64,000 nucleotides of DNA from Tabrizicola_A sp964393035 (GCA_964393035.1 CAYMRX010000003.1:385549-449548), one strand, 5' to 3'; positions 6,975 through 16,541 are shown, counted from the first letter of the stretch. Numbers and translations: made by a program. The notes: generated by a model not told the origin, from the sequence alone.

Positions 6975-9931
6975 ACTGCCCCCTCCTCGCCCACTGGCTC
7001 AGGGTTGGCGCGGTCGGTCATCTGCCATTCGCCATAGCGGGCAAGGTGATCATAGTCGCCTTCGATACGGTCGGCGAAAACGGCCCGGCGCGCGGTATAT
7101 CCGGTGCTGCGCAAGGCGTAGCGGCCGATCAGGCGCAGGAATCTTTCCCATTCGCGATCAAGGTCGATCTTGGCGCGGTCGGTTTCTTCCACCTTCTGCC
7201 CGCTTCCAAGGCCGATGTAGGAATAGCTCGCCACCTCACGCGGGCCAAGCGCCTCGAATCCACCCTGTTCGACCATCGCCGCCGTCAGTCGCAACTGCTT
7301 TTCGTAAACCTCTTGCTGTTTGTCGGTTGGCGGTGTGCCGGTCTTGTAATCAATCAAATGCACGCGGCCATCAGGCAGCGCATCAATGCGGTCGGGCTTG
7401 CCATGCAGCGTAAAGCCCGGCGGGTCTATCCGCAGGCTGCCGGGGGTTTCCAGCATGATGGCGGCGCCACCGTGCTTGCTGTCTTGCGTCAGGAAATGTT
7501 CGGCGGCGCGTTCCAGACGGGCCAGCCAGAGAATGCGGGCGGCGGGGAAAGGCGTGTTTTCCGCCAGCACCTCGGCGGCGGTCTGCAACAGCCGGGCGCG
7601 GGCGGCCTCGCGGGTTTCCTCGGCTGGGCGCGCGCGAACAAAGCGTTCCAGAATATCGTGCAGGGTTGATCCGCGGTCGCGGGGATCTGGGCTGGCGCGC
7701 AGGGGATCAAGCGGGCGCAGGCGCAGGCTGTGGCGCGCGTAGATCGCATAAGGATCGCGGATCAAGCGGGAGATTTCGGTCAAGGACAGCCGGTCGGGCC
7801 GGGCCGCGCGCGGCGGTTGCGGGGCGGGGCGTTTGGCGGGCTGAAAGCGCGGGTCTGCCAGCAGGTCGGACGAGGGGCGATCAATGGCTTGCGCCATCTT
7901 GACCCAGCGCGCGCCGTTCTCTCGCATGGCCGCAAGCGCCGTAGGCCCGTTGATCACCTGCAACCCCGCCATCAGATTTTCCAGCCGGTTCAGCCAGCGC
8001 GAGGGCACGGTTTGCGCTTCGGCGTCGCGGGTGGCGCGGGTCAGGATGACACGTGGGGCGGCAATGGCCTGCTGAAAGTCATGCGCCGACAGGCCGATCT
8101 GGCGCTCTGGCAAAAGAAGGCCCGCGTCCTTGCGCATCTTGCGGTTCAACCAAGGGTCGGGGTCGGGCGTTTTCGGCCAGATGCCATCGTTCAGCCCACC
8201 AAGGATGACCAGATCGGCACCCTGCACGCGTGCCTCCAGCGTGCCCCAGATCATGATGCGGGGATGGGCCTGAACCGCCTCGCGCACCTCACCTTTGGCA
8301 AAGATCGCCTCGAAAAGATTGGCGTATTCGGCGGGGGTGAACCTGCCACCATGGGCAGATTCGTCCTGCAAGGCCTGAAAGGCGTCTTGCGCGCTTTGGC
8401 CGGCCTCTTTCAGCCAAAGTTCACCTGCGCCATCGGCGGCAATGCCGCGGGCCAAGGCTTCGGCCAGGGTCCGGTGCAGGCAGACCAGATTTGTGAGGGC
8501 CGCGGTCGCGGCAGGTTCGAATTGGTCGATTACCGCGCCGATTGATGCGGCCCATGGCCCGGCGTGCGGGTCGTCGCGGCTTTCCGCCCAGCGCATCAGG
8601 TCAGCCCCGGTCGGGAAGATCGGGCCATGGCGGCGGATGGAAAGCTCCAGGTCGCGGGTCAGCCGCAGATGGGTGCCGCGGTCGCCGCCCGAGGCCGTCA
8701 GCGGGTGTTTCAACAGCGCCAAAAGCTGATCGGCGGTCAGCTTTTGCCCCAGTGCGCGGGCAATCTGGCGCAGGAAACGCCCCGGTGGCGAAAGGTTCAG
8801 CGGTCGGCCGGCGGAATCATCGGGTCGGATCGCCCAACGGTCCAAGGCCGCAGTCACCTGCCGGGTGAGATTGCGGTCGGGTGAGATTAGTGCTGCGGTC
8901 TGGTTGCTTTCCGCCGCCTCGCGCAGGGCCAGCGCGATGGCCAAAGCCTCGGTCCGGGTTGATGGCGCCTCGATCAGCGTGAGATCGGTGGTCGCCGTCA
9001 GAAGATCCGGCAGGTTTGGCCCATCGCTGAGCCATTGGTCCGTGACGGGGGCCGGGCGCAGCGCCAGCGAGATCAGCGCGTTTCGGGCCGGGCTGGGTGG
9101 GGCCACCGCGCGCCATGGCGTGATCGCTTGTGGGGTCAGGCCCAGACGGTCGGTCAGGCGACGAAAGCGGTATTGCGGATGATCTTCCGCGGTCAGCGCA
9201 TCATCCATCCGATCCCAGACCTGTGCCGGGGTTTCAAAGTCAAACCCCGGCAGAACAAGGGCTCCTTGCGGCAGGCGGGCGACCAGTTCCATCAACCGCA
9301 TTGTCGTGCCGCGCGATCCGGTGGAGCCTGCGATCAGGATCGGATGCGGGGGCGGATTGGCTTGCCAGCGCTGGGCCAGAAGATCTGTTGCCATGGCAAG
9401 ACGGGCTTCGGTTTCCGGTGCGGTGGCTTGGTCAAAAAACTGGCTGACAATGCCCAAAAATGCCTGCGTGCGCGCCCAATGCGCGGCGTGGTTGGACACA
9501 TCAAGGGCGGCAAGCTTGTCGGGGTGCAGGCCCTCGACATGCAACTCGGCCATCAGCTCTGCCAGACTGTCGGCAAGGTCGTAAAGGGCATGGCGCGGGG
9601 CAAGATCGGGTTGCACATCAAGCAGGGCCGAAATCAACTGCGCAAGTTCAAGCCTTCGGCGCAAGGCGGGCACCGCGGGCGGAAGGGCAAGGCCGGGCTG
9701 ATCGGCCAGTTCGGTCAAGAGCCGCAGACGCGGCAAAAGCCGCGTGCCCTTGGCAAGGAAAAGCTCTGTCATCCGGCGGCGCATGCGGCTGGTGTTCAGA
9801 TAGATTTCCACCCGCGCCATGGCCTCGGGCGGTTGGTCTGCCATCCGCTCAATCAGGCCGGTGACAAGTTCGGCGGGGAAATCGGCGCCACAAGGCAGCG
9901 CGAAAAGGCGCGGGCCAGAGGTGTCAAACAT
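6971..9931 (-). CDS. addB: AddB helicase/nuclease subunit
   Basis: Second subunit of AddAB, 986 residues from the ATG at 9931, which lies 8 bases inside the end of the upstream nucleotidyltransferase gene. The N terminus (FALPCGADFPAELVTGL) and the helicase-like middle (GLNDGIWPKTPDPDPWLNRKM) are typical of alphaproteobacterial AddB, which lacks a full Walker A. The C-terminal nuclease motif LIDYKTG starts at residue 859. I did not see a cysteine cluster around the nuclease like that of firmicute AddB. It is the gene before addA in the same operon. Confidence 0.93.
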   Translation of the reverse strand: MFDTSGPRLFALPCGADFPAELVTGLIERMADQPPEAMARVEIYLNTSRMRRRMTELFLAKGTRLLPRLRLLTELADQPGLALPPAVPALRRRLELAQLISALLDVQPDLAPRHALYDLADSLAELMAELHVEGLHPDKLAALDVSNHAAHWARTQAFLGIVSQFFDQATAPETEARLAMATDLLAQRWQANPPPHPILIAGSTGSRGTTMRLMELVARLPQGALVLPGFDFETPAQVWDRMDDALTAEDHPQYRFRRLTDRLGLTPQAITPWRAVAPPSPARNALISLALRPAPVTDQWLSDGPNLPDLLTATTDLTLIEAPSTRTEALAIALALREAAESNQTAALISPDRNLTRQVTAALDRWAIRPDDSAGRPLNLSPPGRFLRQIARALGQKLTADQLLALLKHPLTASGGDRGTHLRLTRDLELSIRRHGPIFPTGADLMRWAESRDDPHAGPWAASIGAVIDQFEPAATAALTNLVCLHRTLAEALARGIAADGAGELWLKEAGQSAQDAFQALQDESAHGGRFTPAEYANLFEAIFAKGEVREAVQAHPRIMIWGTLEARVQGADLVILGGLNDGIWPKTPDPDPWLNRKMRKDAGLLLPERQIGLSAHDFQQAIAAPRVILTRATRDAEAQTVPSRWLNRLENLMAGLQVINGPTALAAMRENGARWVKMAQAIDRPSSDLLADPRFQPAKRPAPQPPRAARPDRLSLTEISRLIRDPYAIYARHSLRLRPLDPLRASPDPRDRGSTLHDILERFVRARPAEETREAARARLLQTAAEVLAENTPFPAARILWLARLERAAEHFLTQDSKHGGAAIMLETPGSLRIDPPGFTLHGKPDRIDALPDGRVHLIDYKTGTPPTDKQQEVYEKQLRLTAAMVEQGGFEALGPREVASYSYIGLGSGQKVEETDRAKIDLDREWERFLRLIGRYALRSTGYTARRAVFADRIEGDYDHLARYGEWQMTDRANPEPVGEEGAV

Positions 9932-10616
9932 GATGGGATGCCAGCAGGGCCTCGGCCTGCAATATGCCCTCGGGTCGGCCGACATCGCACCACCCACCAT
10001 TGTGGACAAGCCCGAAAGCGCGCCCCTTGGCGATCATGTCATCCCACAAGAGATTCAAGGAAAAGGAGGGTTTGTCGATGCTGGCCAAGCCTTCGGTCCG
10101 CAGGATTTGCGCCCCCAGATAGACAAGGCCGGGCCTGCCGGCGGCACGCGTGATCCGCCCGTCAGCCTCCAGCAGGAAATCGCCCGTACCAGAATGGCCC
10201 AAGGCCCGTTTTGCGGGCAACAACAACAAAAGCGCGTCCATTTGCGCCTCATCCCAGCGGGCCATGAGCTCGGCAAGCGGGTTTTCTCCCGTCCAGACGG
10301 CATCGCTGTTCAGGGTCATGACCGGGCCATTGCCCAGCATCGGAAGTGCTTTTTTCAGCCCGCCGCCGGTTTCGAGGATGGCATCGCTTTCATCCGAGAT
10401 CGAGACAGGGCTGCCGTTCAGGTGCTGGGCAATCTGTGCCGAGAGGTAATGCGTGTTCACGACAACCGGCCCGGCCTGCGCCGTTGTGCCAAGCTCAAGC
10501 GCATGGTCCAAAAGCGGCCTTCCCGCCACTTCGATCAAAGGCTTGGGCCGATTTGCGGTCAAAGCCCCCATGCGGGTGCCGAAACCTGCGGCGAAGATCA
10601 TCAGCGGGAGGGACAT
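9924..10616 (-). CDS. murU: nucleotidyltransferase, MurU-like (MurNAc-1-P uridylyltransferase)
   Basis: Nucleotidyltransferase of 230 residues starting at the ATG 10616, which overlaps the end of amgK by 16 bases. The signature FAAGFGTRM (residues 8-16), then PKPLIEV (24-30), fits NTP:sugar-1-phosphate transferases. Homologues are often labelled mannose-1-phosphate guanylyltransferase. Pairing with AmgK is the known MurNAc salvage arrangement: AmgK makes MurNAc-1-P and MurU converts it to UDP-MurNAc, bypassing de novo synthesis and fosfomycin action. The MurU reading therefore relies on the neighbour as much as on sequence. Confidence 0.8.
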   Translation of the reverse strand: MSLPLMIFAAGFGTRMGALTANRPKPLIEVAGRPLLDHALELGTTAQAGPVVVNTHYLSAQIAQHLNGSPVSISDESDAILETGGGLKKALPMLGNGPVMTLNSDAVWTGENPLAELMARWDEAQMDALLLLLPAKRALGHSGTGDFLLEADGRITRAAGRPGLVYLGAQILRTEGLASIDKPSFSLNLLWDDMIAKGRAFGLVHNGGWCDVGRPEGILQAEALLASHHV

Positions 10617-11605
10617 TTCGCGCCTATTCTGGCCAGAATTTCCGGGGAGGGGGCGGGCAACAGCGTGGTGCAAAGCTTTGCAAGCGGGGCATTGACCGGA
10701 TGGGACAGGTTTTGCTGCAACTGGCGCCAGACCCTAGGCATCAGCCGCAGATAATCAGACTTGCCCGCCACAAGGCAGAGCCGCGTGAAAACTCCCAAAA
10801 TCCGCAGTGCGCGCTGTGCCCCGAGAACGGCATAGCTGGCGTCAAAGCCTGCGTTCGCCCCCGTGGCCGTCTTGAAGCGGGCGATCATCTGCAATTCCGT
10901 TTCACGTGAAACGTCGCGCCGGGCGTCCTGCAAAAGCGAAACCAGATCATAGCCCGGCTGTCCAAGTTGGGCCAATTGGAAATCCAGAAGCCCAACCCGC
11001 TGCGCCCCGCTGCGTGTGGGCAGCCAAAGCAGGTTTTCGGCGTGATAGTCGCGCAGGATCATCACGCGCGGACCATCGGCATGGGCGGAAAGCAAGTCTT
11101 CCAATGTGGCGCGAAATCCGGCCCGGTCGCCCGGATCGCCAAGAATGGCGGCGCGGTACCAATCCAGCGCAAAGCAGGCGGCTTCTGCCCAATCCGCAGC
11201 GGAGAGGTTGGGCAGATTGCGCATCGGGGCATGGGCTTGCAGCGTCAAAAGCGCATCGGTCGCTGCCGCATAAAGGGCAGGCTCGGCGCTTGGGTCGGCC
11301 TCGATCAGGCGGGCAAAGACACCATCGCCGAAATCTTCCAGCAAGAGAAAGCCGTGGTCCAGATCCTGTGCCATGCAGCGTGGCGCTGACAGGCCGATGT
11401 CTTGAAGGTGCCGCGCAACTTGCAGAAAAATCGCCGGGTCGTCGCCTTTGCCCGGCGGAGCGTCCATCAGGACGGCGGTTTCGCCTTCAAGCCGCAGCCG
11501 ATCATAGCTGCGATCCGAGGCATCCCCGGCCAGAAAGCGGCGTTCAGCTTTGCCCCAACCGGCCCTTTCAAGAAACTGCACCGACAGGTTCGCGCGATCA
11601 TGCAT
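10601..11605 (-). CDS. amgK: AmgK-like N-acetylmuramate 1-kinase
   Basis: Aminoglycoside-phosphotransferase-fold kinase, 334 residues from the ATG at 11605, which overlaps the tsaE stop by 8 bases. Motifs are GDASDRSYDRL near the N terminus, the catalytic-loop segment RDYHAENLLWL, and the metal-binding LLDFQLAQLG. The order tsaE-amgK-murU is the cell-wall recycling arrangement described in Pseudomonas and Caulobacter, where AmgK phosphorylates anomeric MurNAc (and GlcNAc). A generic phosphotransferase label is the fallback, but the murU neighbour makes AmgK most likely. Confidence 0.83.
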   Translation of the reverse strand: MHDRANLSVQFLERAGWGKAERRFLAGDASDRSYDRLRLEGETAVLMDAPPGKGDDPAIFLQVARHLQDIGLSAPRCMAQDLDHGFLLLEDFGDGVFARLIEADPSAEPALYAAATDALLTLQAHAPMRNLPNLSAADWAEAACFALDWYRAAILGDPGDRAGFRATLEDLLSAHADGPRVMILRDYHAENLLWLPTRSGAQRVGLLDFQLAQLGQPGYDLVSLLQDARRDVSRETELQMIARFKTATGANAGFDASYAVLGAQRALRILGVFTRLCLVAGKSDYLRLMPRVWRQLQQNLSHPVNAPLAKLCTTLLPAPSPEILARIGAKCPSR

Positions 11606-12077
11606 CTGGAAAATCCTTTGCCAAAGCAGCGCGCAGATCTTCCCGACCGCCAAGATCAATCGTTACCCGACGGCCTTCGCCGTCCTGCTGAAGCCGCAGG
11701 CGAAGGGCATGGGCCGGGGCGTGCCGGCCCAGACGGTCGGGCCATTCGATAAGGCAGATGCCGGTGTCGAATGCGGCTTCAAGGCCCAGCTCCAGCACCT
11801 CATCCGGATGGCTTAGGCGATAAAGATCGGCATGCCAGATTTCGATATCCGCCTGATAGGTTTGCACCAGCGTGAAGGTGGGGGAGGGCACATCTTCGGC
11901 GCGACCGAGCCGGGCCTGAATAAGCGCCCGGCAGAAATGGCTTTTCCCCGCGCCAATCGACCCTTCCAGCAAAACGCAATCCCCGGCGTGCAGATGTGCG
12001 GCAAACCAATTGCCCAACCGGGCGGTTTCATCGGCATCGTGCAGGGTGAAAGACAGGGAGGGGGTGTCGGCAACCAT
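11598..12077 (-). CDS. tsaE: tRNA t6A ATPase TsaE
   Basis: Small P-loop ATPase (159 residues) of the TsaBDE complex, which installs N6-threonylcarbamoyl on A37 of ANN-decoding tRNAs. Walker A is GSIGAGKS (39-46), ending in Ser where many homologues have Thr. The family motif PSPTFTLVQTY and the HADLYRL segment follow. It opens the leftward operon running through amgK, murU, addB and addA. Its partner tsaD is in this window at 23.8-24.9 kb but in a different operon. Confidence 0.93.
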   Translation of the reverse strand: MVADTPSLSFTLHDADETARLGNWFAAHLHAGDCVLLEGSIGAGKSHFCRALIQARLGRAEDVPSPTFTLVQTYQADIEIWHADLYRLSHPDEVLELGLEAAFDTGICLIEWPDRLGRHAPAHALRLRLQQDGEGRRVTIDLGGREDLRAALAKDFPDA

Positions 12078-12118
12078 GGTGCATCGACCTTACCCGCCCC
12101 GCCCGCAACCGCAAGCCT

Positions 12119-13711
12119 TCAGGCAAATTTCAATGCCTCGGCCTCGGTCAAAACGGGGCGGGCAGGTTCGGCCGGGTCATGGGTGCGAAACGCCGCCAAG
12201 GTCGCCCCGCCCGACAAGGGTGCAAAACGACAGCGCAACAACCGGCCATCCAAAAGCCGGGTTTCGGCCTTCCAGCTTACCCGGTTCCCGACGGTAGAGA
12301 TGAACTCCTCTGCCTCGGACCACAGCCCGGCGGGCGCTGATCTGGCGCGCCAATGAGATGCGATGATGCGGATTGAATCGTTGCGGAAATCTTCTTCCGG
12401 ATCATGGGCCCACAACACCGCGTAAGCCATGTTCGACATCACAAGCTGCCCCGAGGGCGAGAACACGGCAACTGCTTCTTCCATTTCATCAATGACGGCC
12501 TGCCCCAACTCCATATCCGAACGATAGCGACGGCTGCGCGACACCTCATGGGTGATGTCTTCGATCATCAGGGCCAGCGCGCCGTTTGGATGCGGACGCC
12601 CGACCACCTTGAAGATCTGACCATCCGGCAGATTCCAGGTTTCCTCATAAAGACCCGAGGCCGCCGCCTTTTCCATTTCCACCAGTTGCCGGCGCCAACT
12701 GCGGTAATCCTTGGGCTCGGGGATCATGTTGCGGTCGCGCAAAGCATCAAGGAAGGAAACGAAAGAGGGCCGCAAGGACAGCAAATCGACGGGAAGCCCG
12801 GTCAGGTCGACCATGGCCGGGTTAAAGAGTTGCAACTGTCGTTGCCGGTCAAAGATGGCAAGGCCTGTTGGCAATTGCGCAAAGGTTTTTGTCAGGGTCT
12901 GCATGAAATCGCGCAAGGCGCCCTCGGCATTCACCACAGCATCGGCCGGCAGTGCAAAATTCAGCCGTTCCACCCCGCTTTGCACGCCCTGAAGGTCATA
13001 CCAGATGGCCGTTTCCCCCGGCACGGTAACCGAAGCCCGTTGCCCGCGCGGGGCCGTCTGGCTGGCCTGACGCTCAAACAGCCGTGGCAGCGGCCAGCCA
13101 AGTTCCTTGCCAGAGGGCAAAGTGGCGATCGCTTTCAGCAAATAGGCGCCATTGGCCCAGACCACATCCCCGGCTTCCGTCTCGCGCCAGATCAACATGG
13201 GGGCCTGCGCAAGAATTTCGCGCAGTTGTTCAACCTCTTGGATCAGGGCGCGATGCGCCAGCGCGTCGGTCATCAGGGGCTTGCCGTCTTGCGCAGGGTC
13301 GGTCAGCACAATGCGCGTCAAGCCACCGCGCAATTCGGCCGACAACAAGAGTGCGCGGCCCAAGGTGGATCGCCCTTCGAGCAGGATCTGCCCCTCCTCC
13401 TCCAGCCGACGCAGTTCAGATTCCACATCGGGGATATACAGGGTCAGATAGCCGATCAGCCGCAGCCAGTTGCTTCCCCTGCCACGGCTGGTCGCCAGAA
13501 TTTGTCGTGCGCCCGGCGTGGCATCAACCAGCACTTCGCCATCAAACAAATAGACCGTGCCTGAACCACCATCCCCGGGGTGCACGATGTCGGAAAACAC
13601 CGATGTTGTCTGCCGCTTCGGGGGCATCTGCAAGGCGTTTACCACCAGTAGACCCGCAACTGCGGCGACAAAGGCAATAAGCACAAGCACAAGGCCAAAA
13701 ATCCAATCCAA
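12119..13711 (-). CDS. membrane-anchored PAS-domain protein without kinase
   Basis: A 530-residue protein with one N-terminal membrane segment (about 3-25), a middle region and a C-terminal pair of PAS-like segments (about 290-395 and 405-510; FDRQRQLQLFNPAM, FSPSGQLVMSNMAY). It has no HisKA, HATPase, GGDEF or EAL domain, so any output must come from a partner. The start is TTG at 13711, supported by GGAGG six bases upstream. It lies 105 bases downstream of regB on the same strand, between the RegB sensor and tsaE. It may be co-transcribed with regB, but no role in redox signalling is shown. Confidence 0.75.
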   Translation of the reverse strand: MDWIFGLVLVLIAFVAAVAGLLVVNALQMPPKRQTTSVFSDIVHPGDGGSGTVYLFDGEVLVDATPGARQILATSRGRGSNWLRLIGYLTLYIPDVESELRRLEEEGQILLEGRSTLGRALLLSAELRGGLTRIVLTDPAQDGKPLMTDALAHRALIQEVEQLREILAQAPMLIWRETEAGDVVWANGAYLLKAIATLPSGKELGWPLPRLFERQASQTAPRGQRASVTVPGETAIWYDLQGVQSGVERLNFALPADAVVNAEGALRDFMQTLTKTFAQLPTGLAIFDRQRQLQLFNPAMVDLTGLPVDLLSLRPSFVSFLDALRDRNMIPEPKDYRSWRRQLVEMEKAAASGLYEETWNLPDGQIFKVVGRPHPNGALALMIEDITHEVSRSRRYRSDMELGQAVIDEMEEAVAVFSPSGQLVMSNMAYAVLWAHDPEEDFRNDSIRIIASHWRARSAPAGLWSEAEEFISTVGNRVSWKAETRLLDGRLLRCRFAPLSGGATLAAFRTHDPAEPARPVLTEAEALKFA

Positions 13712-13816
13712 GGCGACCCTCCGAAATTCGGAAATATTCCCAATCTTCTCAACTTATGGGGGAATAGTTAAGCGGATGTTAACGCCTAAGTTCAGGTGCC
13801 GTGTTGGAAATGCCGC

Positions 13817-15214
13817 TCAGGCAATGATCTGGTTCGCGCCCAAGGTCAGGCCCTTTTGCGCCGTGATGATCGCCAGCGGCCAAACGGCCTCGACAATTGC
13901 GCCAGACCGCTCTGGCCGCCCAGTCGTGCCCAGAAAGGGATCTGCGGCATTGGCGAAGCTTAATTCGGCCCCGGTTCTCTCCAGCAATGTCTTTGCGATG
14001 AAAAGACCAAGACCCATGCCTTCATATCCCGGTCTTTTGACCGTTGCGGCATCGTCCCGCCGTGAGCGCAAGAAGGGATCGCCGATACGACCAAGAACCT
14101 GCGGCGGGAACCCCTCTCCGTCGTCAATGATGCGCAACGTCAATCGGTCTGCCGTCCAGCTTGCATCCACCCAGATCTGGGTCTGCGCGAAATCGACGGC
14201 ATTTTGGATAAGGTTTCGCAACCCGTGGACAAGCTCGGGCCGCCGCAGGATGACGGGTTCATCCTTTTGCCCGTTCCCCAAGGAGGCGAGGGTGAAATGC
14301 ACGGGTTTGCCACGGCCGAGATGCGGTTCGGCCGCCTCATGCAGAACCGCGCTCAGCGGGGCCTGCCGCATGTGAAGGTCGTCTTTTCCGGCCTTGCCCA
14401 TCGAGTGCAGAATATCCCGACAGCGATCGGCCTGTTCGCGGATCAGCCGGGCGTCCGCAGCCAGATCGGGCTGATCGGACAGCTCGTCCAACATCTCGGT
14501 ACTGACCATCTTGATCGTTGCCAAGGGGGTGCCCAGCTCATGGGCGGCTGCGGCCACAACGCCACCCAGATCGGTCAGTTTTTGTTCCCGGGCAAGGGCC
14601 ATCTGGGTTGCCAGAAGCGCCTCGGACATCGACCGCTTTTCGCTTGCCACCCGGTGCGAATACAGCCCCAGAAAGACGATCCCGATTACCAGCGACAGCC
14701 AGAAACCAAAACCGATCAGCGCGGGCATGCGGATTTGTTCGGTCTGTGCCTGCATCGGCAGATTGAACACCGCCAGAACGGTGACAAACAAGATCGCCAG
14801 CCCGGCAAGAAATACTGTTGACCGCAAGGGCAGCGTGCTTGCCGAAACCGTGACCGGCGCAAGGATCAGGATCGCGAAAGGGTTGGAAAGCCCGCCGGTC
14901 AGGAACAACAGGAAGGACAGTTGCGACAGGTCGAACAGCAGGGCGACCAGCGCCTCGATCTCATTCAGCCGCTTGTTGGCTGGATAGACCGAAATCAGCA
15001 CAAGATTGGCAATGACCGCGGCCCCCACCGCCATGAAACAAAGGCCAAGCGGCAGCGAAATCTGCAACACCCGCGTTGCGGCGGCGATGGCGACCAACTG
15101 GCCACCGATGGCCATCCATCGCAGCAAAACAAGCGTCTGCAACCGCAGCCAGTCGCTGCGCTCGGGGCTGAATTCGGCCAAATTTGCTGTGTTGTCCATG
15201 GTTTCGATTGACAA
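13817..15214 (-). CDS. regB: redox sensor histidine kinase RegB/PrrB
   Basis: Membrane sensor kinase of the global RegBA (PrrBA) redox system, 465 residues. Six hydrophobic segments fill about 25-185, including the quinone-binding motif GGLSNPF (107-113). The H-box AAAHELGTPL places the phospho-His at 225, and the redox-active Cys in ADRCRDILHSMG falls at 265. These are exactly the numbers known for R. capsulatus RegB when the TTG at 15214 is used, which is why I chose it over the ATG at 15199; neither has a good ribosome site. The ATPase lobe is complete (NLIQNAVDFA, DDGEGFP, GMGLGLFIAKTLL). It is divergent from senC-regA-hvrA. Confidence 0.95.
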   Translation of the reverse strand: MSIETMDNTANLAEFSPERSDWLRLQTLVLLRWMAIGGQLVAIAAATRVLQISLPLGLCFMAVGAAVIANLVLISVYPANKRLNEIEALVALLFDLSQLSFLLFLTGGLSNPFAILILAPVTVSASTLPLRSTVFLAGLAILFVTVLAVFNLPMQAQTEQIRMPALIGFGFWLSLVIGIVFLGLYSHRVASEKRSMSEALLATQMALAREQKLTDLGGVVAAAAHELGTPLATIKMVSTEMLDELSDQPDLAADARLIREQADRCRDILHSMGKAGKDDLHMRQAPLSAVLHEAAEPHLGRGKPVHFTLASLGNGQKDEPVILRRPELVHGLRNLIQNAVDFAQTQIWVDASWTADRLTLRIIDDGEGFPPQVLGRIGDPFLRSRRDDAATVKRPGYEGMGLGLFIAKTLLERTGAELSFANAADPFLGTTGRPERSGAIVEAVWPLAIITAQKGLTLGANQIIA

Positions 15215-15296
15215 TAGGTCTAGATGGGCGTCCAGCGAATGTTAAGGCTGGGGCCATGCGGGTTCAACGCGAACCTTGGGCTAAGGAGATTGGAAG

Positions 15297-15917
15297 ATGA
15301 CAAAGCTGGTTGCCGGCATTGCGAGTTTGGCTGTTGTTGCCTTGCTTGGGGGGACATGGTTCGCGATCCAGTCGGCACAAAGCGAAGACCGCTTCGCCGA
15401 ATGTCGGGCCGGGGCGATTGGCGGCGGAGCGATTGGCGGGCCGCTGTACTTGGTCAATGGCGAGGGCAAGACTGTGACCGACGCCGAGATTTTTACAAAG
15501 CCGACGCTGCTTTATTTCGGTTATACCTTCTGCCCCGATGTCTGCCCGATGGACAGCGCCCGCAACGCCGAGGCTGTCGATATTCTTGAGGAGCGGGGCT
15601 TTGATGTGCAGCCCGCTTTCATTTCCATTGATCCCGCCCGCGATACGCCCGAGGTGATGCGCGAGTTTTCTGCCAACCTGCATCCCAAGATGATCGGCCT
15701 GACCGGCAGCGAGGAACAGGTGAAGGCGGCCTCGCTTGCCTATAAGACCTATTACAAGAAACAGGACAGCCAGGACGAGTTCTATCTGATGGATCACTCG
15801 ACCTTTTCTTATCTGGTGCTGCCGAAAATAGGCTTTGTAGATTTTTTCAAGCGGGATGAAACCGCCGAGGCCATGGCGGAACGCACCGCCTGTTTTCTTG
15901 AAAACGCCGATTCCTGA
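15297..15917 (+). CDS. senC: SCO1/SenC copper chaperone PrrC
   Basis: Membrane-anchored periplasmic copper protein of 206 residues, needed for cytochrome c oxidase CuA assembly and linked to RegB signalling as PrrC/SenC. An uncleaved N-terminal anchor (about 5-27) precedes a thioredoxin fold with the copper ligands Cys79 and Cys83 (FCPDVCPMD) and His167 (MDHSTF). AAGGAG lies 8 bases before the ATG. It is the first gene of the rightward arm and is divergent from regB. Motifs and neighbourhood agree fully. Confidence 0.95.
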   Translation: MTKLVAGIASLAVVALLGGTWFAIQSAQSEDRFAECRAGAIGGGAIGGPLYLVNGEGKTVTDAEIFTKPTLLYFGYTFCPDVCPMDSARNAEAVDILEERGFDVQPAFISIDPARDTPEVMREFSANLHPKMIGLTGSEEQVKAASLAYKTYYKKQDSQDEFYLMDHSTFSYLVLPKIGFVDFFKRDETAEAMAERTACFLENADS

Positions 15918-15986
15918 ACCGCAGCCGTTTGACCATGGGCCGGGGACGCATTAGGTTCTGGATATCAAGTAAAAAGGACCCGCAGC

Positions 15987-16541
15987 ATGGTGGATGAGCC
16001 CCAAGCCGAAATTGGCGCAGACCGCAGCCTGCTCTTGGTTGATGATGACGAGGCTTTTGTCAAACGACTGGCCAAAGCCATGGAAAAGCGCGGCTTTGTG
16101 CCCGAAACCGCTGGCAGCGTTTCAGAAGGCCGGGCCATTGCCGTAACGCGCCCGCCGGCTTATGCCGTTGTCGACCTGCGTCTGGAAGACGGCAATGGGC
16201 TTGATGTCGTCGAAGCCCTGCGCGAGCGGCGGCCCGATTGCCGCATCGTCGTGCTGACGGGCTATGGCGCCATTGCGACGGCGGTTGCGGCGGTGAAAAT
16301 TGGTGCGACGGATTATCTTTCCAAGCCCGCCGATGCCAATGACATCACCAATGCGCTCTTGACCAAGGGTGAGGCAATGCCTGCCCCGCCAGAAAATCCG
16401 ATGTCGGCTGATCGGGTGCGTTGGGAACACATCCAGCGGGTTTATGAAATGTGTGATCGCAACGTTTCAGAGACGGCGCGCAGACTTTCGATGCACCGCC
16501 GGACACTCCAGCGAATTCTTGCGAAACGCAGCCCGAAATAA
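15987..16541 (+). CDS. regA: redox response regulator RegA/PrrA
   Basis: Response regulator of 184 residues, partner of RegB, controlling photosynthesis, respiration, CO2 and N2 fixation genes in Rhodobacteraceae. The receiver domain has the acidic pocket DDDE (19-22), phospho-Asp63 in VVDLRLEDG, and Lys in YLSKPAD. A proline-rich linker (AMPAPPENP) leads to a Fis-type helix-turn-helix (SETARRLSMHRRTLQRIL). The Asp63 numbering matches the known family. It lies 69 bases after senC, probably in the same transcript. Confidence 0.97.
   Translation: MVDEPQAEIGADRSLLLVDDDEAFVKRLAKAMEKRGFVPETAGSVSEGRAIAVTRPPAYAVVDLRLEDGNGLDVVEALRERRPDCRIVVLTGYGAIATAVAAVKIGATDYLSKPADANDITNALLTKGEAMPAPPENPMSADRVRWEHIQRVYEMCDRNVSETARRLSMHRRTLQRILAKRSPK

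Noticed and set aside
5166..7037. A 623-codon plus-strand open frame opposite addA
   Set aside because: GC-rich coding DNA leaves long open antisense frames; the minus-strand AddA has all helicase and nuclease motifs and the plus product has none.
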